DNA of 64,000 bases from Triops longicaudatus (Eukaryota; Arthropoda; Branchiopoda; Notostraca; Triopsidae), in contig JAGQDJ010000260.1 of the NCBI GenBank assembly GCA_022885665.1, positions 1,860,001 to 1,924,000 of the forward strand, given 5' to 3'. Within the stretch, counting starts at the first letter, position 1. Each line of letters starts with the position of its first letter. The notes under the pieces were generated by a model that was not told the origin of the DNA, made no database searches, and saw nothing but the letters and a program-made list of their open reading frames with translations. A program made the translations under genes and the position numbers. This document shows, piece by piece, positions 61,526 to 64,000 of this stretch.

Positions 61526-62808
61526 ATGGGTAGCAACATTAAAAGATTGAGAATTGTCTTTGTTTTATGTCTGATTGCTACGCTACTAAGTGTGTTATAT
61601 ATGAACTATCCGTACATGTGTGCAAGTTCCTTTTGCATTGACCCATACTTCACGAAAAACTGGCAGCAAGATCGACTTCAAGAGCTTTATAATGCGGACG
61701 TTCACGCCATTCTGGACTATATGGCCAATCCCCTGAGTGCTATAAATTACCCCAATGCCACTTTCCATGGGCAGGAAGACGTTGACGGAACTGAAGATCT
61801 GACTTTCAATATTGAAGGGAATGATGTTTTAGTTTTTCTCCACATGCAAAAGACTGGAGGAACACTGTTTGGATGGCACCTTGTCAAAAACTTGGACCTG
61901 GAGCGACCTTGCCTTTGTCAAGAAGAATACAAGCGTTGCGATTGCTTTCGCCCACGCAGTGAAGAACAATGGCTTTTTAGCCGATACTCAACAGGCTGGA
62001 AATGCGGCGTTCATGCGGACTGGACCGAACTATCCAACTGCGTAAACCAGAGGCTGGATCAGATCGAAGGGACGCCCAAAAAGCGAAAGTAAATCGTGTA
62101 ACATTATCAACATAATCATTCTAATTATTTCTTTTTAGGTACTTTTATACAACGATTCTTCGGGAGCCAATCCACCGGTACCTGTCCGAATTTCAGCATG
62201 TCAAACGTGGTGCTACCTGGAAGTATTCCAAACATTTATGCAATGGACGGAAACCCACACCTGAAGAATTACCATCGTGTTATAACGGCAGTTTTTGGAA
62301 AGACGTTACGATCGACAGCTTTTTAGCTTGTCCCCACAATTTAGCCCACAATCGCCAGACTAGAATGCTAGCAGATTTAAGCTTGGTTGGATGTTACAAC
62401 CGAAGCTTTCTGAGCGAGTCGGATCGAGATCGCATTATGCTCGCTAGTGCGAAGCGAAATTTGGCGGCAATGGCCTTTTTTGGGTTAACGGAAGTTCAGC
62501 ATGTGAGTCAGTATGTTTTCGAAGAGAGGTTAAAATTACGATTTACGGAACCCGTTGCACAACCCAATACGTCCATTGCTGATTGGACATTAGAGCAACT
62601 TACCCCTGCGCAGTTTGACCGGCTCCGGGAAGTAAACAAACTGGATATAGAACTTTATGCTTACGCGGTGCATCTACTGGCAAACAGGTTCAAGAAGCTA
62701 AGAGAACGGGATGATCGCTTTGAGTCTCATTTTGTCGACATAGTCAGCGAGAATAGAAGCCTCTCACGGAAGGATGGCGTATCGGATAAGAAAGAGCTTT
62801 TTCAATGA
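61526..62808 (+). CDS. HS6ST: Heparan sulfate 6-O-sulfotransferase
   Basis: Golgi type II membrane enzyme that moves sulfate from PAPS to C6 of glucosamine in heparan sulfate. Exons 61526..62088 and 62139..62808, phase-2 intron of 50 bp (410 aa, as in vertebrates). Membrane anchor at about residues 8-27. The 5'-phosphosulfate loop is MQKTGGTLFGWHLV (K109; His118), then FSRYSTGWKCGVHADWTEL, the 3'-phosphate region ILREPIHRYLSEF, HVKRGATWK, NRQTRMLADLSLVGCYN and MAFFGLTE, all diagnostic for HS6ST. Two changes in PAPS motifs stand out: FGRH is FGWH (W117), and the usual LRDPVSRY is LREPIHRY. Start is the first ATG after an acceptor-like site at 61510; an upstream leader exon is likely. Confidence 0.95.
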
Positions 62809-64000
62809 CACTGTATTTGAAGGATGATGAGAACAGTTGGCTTCAAGATTACTTGAAGAGCTTGGATTCATTAAGCAATCATTTGCATCAGTTACATCGA
62901 TCTTCATACGCTAACATGCTTTGCCACTCGGAAATTTGACTGCCTTCGCATCAACTGAGTAAGAAAATGTTACAGAATTATAAGTTTATTTGTTTCATTT
63001 ATTTAATCCTTACGTTTTATGTGTAGCCACGTTAGCCGAACCAATGTAGTAATGAGCAATCCCTAAGAACTTCACCGGTATAGACTATTTTATTCTAGTG
63101 GAATTTTGATGACATTAACTGATCGATTAGCTTAAAGTATCAGCTACTTCATCTCCCAGTATTACAAAAAAAGGAATCTCCTACGAAGTGTTATACCAAT
63201 GGTATCCAGATTACGTATGGCATTCAATGGTAAGACACGCTCTTTTGTTGAATAAAATAAAGCTGTTTTTTATTTTTCGCACTAGATTTCTACCATAAAG
63301 TGAAACTTTACTTTTCTCCTTCGAGCTAATCTAAAGAGGACTCCTGCGGCCACGTATAGTTATGCCTGAGCTTTTAGAGGTAATACACATTTTCCTTTAA
63401 AGGCTTATATTGATATCGTTTCATATCGGATTTGATTTTCGCAGGTATTAGCAACGTATAAAAGCTTTAGAAGCAAGTGTTATAGAGCATTGAATATTTG
63501 CGACTTTGTTATTCCACTGATCTAAGCGATGGCCGTTACATAATCGTGGAAAAGAATTCTGGTTTGAACAACTTTCGATCGGAAATGAAACGATTGAAGA
63601 ATTAGTCAGTCAAGCTACTAGAAAGTTCGCGGTCAGCTGGGCAGAAATCAACCAACTTGTAGTATAAAAGCCTTTTCGCCCAAATTTATAAGAAGCTGAA
63701 GTATTTTGTACTTCAGTAAATGAATAATGTGATAGTTCTGTAAAATTCGGCTACAACTTCTCCTCTAGTTTTTTGTTTTGACTTTACCAGCGTAGGCTGG
63801 AGCCTATTGCTGGAACTTTGCATATACAAACGTATTTACAATGTCATTGTTTGTTATACATGTACATTGGACAACGTTTGCATGTTTTCCAGAGGGGGGG
63901 GGGGAAAATGTACAGTCCGAGGTCTTTCAATACATTGAGTCACTAGAAACGTAGTTGATTGTTGCGCCGTTACTTACAAATTTTCGTTGCCTCGCACATA
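62809..64000. other. 3' region of HS6ST and window end
   Basis: Overlapping AATAAA signals at 63251-63256 and 63256-63261 could end the HS6ST mRNA (UTR about 450 nt). An 11-base G run is at 63894-63904. No further gene is supported. Confidence 0.45.
63251..63261 (+). terminator. Probable HS6ST poly(A) signals
   Basis: Two overlapping AATAAA hexamers on the coding strand about 445 bases after the stop. Confidence 0.45.

Noticed and set aside
1..64000. CRISPR arrays, bacterial operons or prophage features
   Set aside because: The window is eukaryotic with spliced genes throughout; no regularly spaced repeats were seen.

Overview
This is nuclear DNA from a metazoan, most likely an invertebrate. 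Genes are split by short GT-AG introns (often 50-300 bp). The protein set is animal-specific: ecto-5'-nucleotidase, Frizzled 4, heparan sulfate 6-O-sulfotransferase, RIPOR/FAM65, AdoMet decarboxylase with its pyruvoyl site. There is no operon structure, and polyadenylation signals and animal-type DNA transposons are present. I cannot place the phylum from sequence alone.

Layout: 0.3-2.8 kb, ecto-5'-nucleotidase (+), with a candidate alternative last exon at 3.2-3.5 kb. 3.6-5.25 kb, two divergently transcribed paralogues encoding small secreted eight-cysteine proteins that I recognise as serum amyloid A homologues. 6.6-8.8 kb, UDP-galactose 4-epimerase (+) with a tandemly duplicated 193-nt penultimate exon that must be spliced mutually exclusively. 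9.8-10.7 kb, ribosomal protein L37 (+). 12.2-14.2 kb, two tandem deoxynucleoside kinases (+). 18.8-19.2 kb, an orphan coding exon (-). 21.7-27.5 kb, RIPOR-like Rho effector (+, 15 coding exons). 28.7-32.2 kb, S-adenosylmethionine decarboxylase (+, nine exons including an 18-nt microexon), preceded by a possible 76-codon upstream ORF. 32.2-51.4 kb, about 19 kb with no gene I can support. 51.4-58.2 kb, Frizzled 4 (-, four coding exons). 60.15-61.16 kb, a hAT-type MITE interrupted by a nested pogo/Tigger-like element. 61.5-62.8 kb, heparan sulfate 6-O-sulfotransferase (+).

The genes do not form one pathway. Neighbours are mostly unrelated housekeeping or signalling genes, while the SAA-like pair and the two nucleoside kinases are local duplications. 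The most notable observations are the cysteine-rich SAA pair; the GALE exon pair, which swaps the segment holding the active-site gatekeeper position; the alternative tail that would remove the membrane-anchor signal from 5'-nucleotidase; and the in-frame microexon next to the active site of AdoMet decarboxylase. Exon boundaries were assigned by hand from reading frame, family similarity and splice consensus; no transcript evidence was available.
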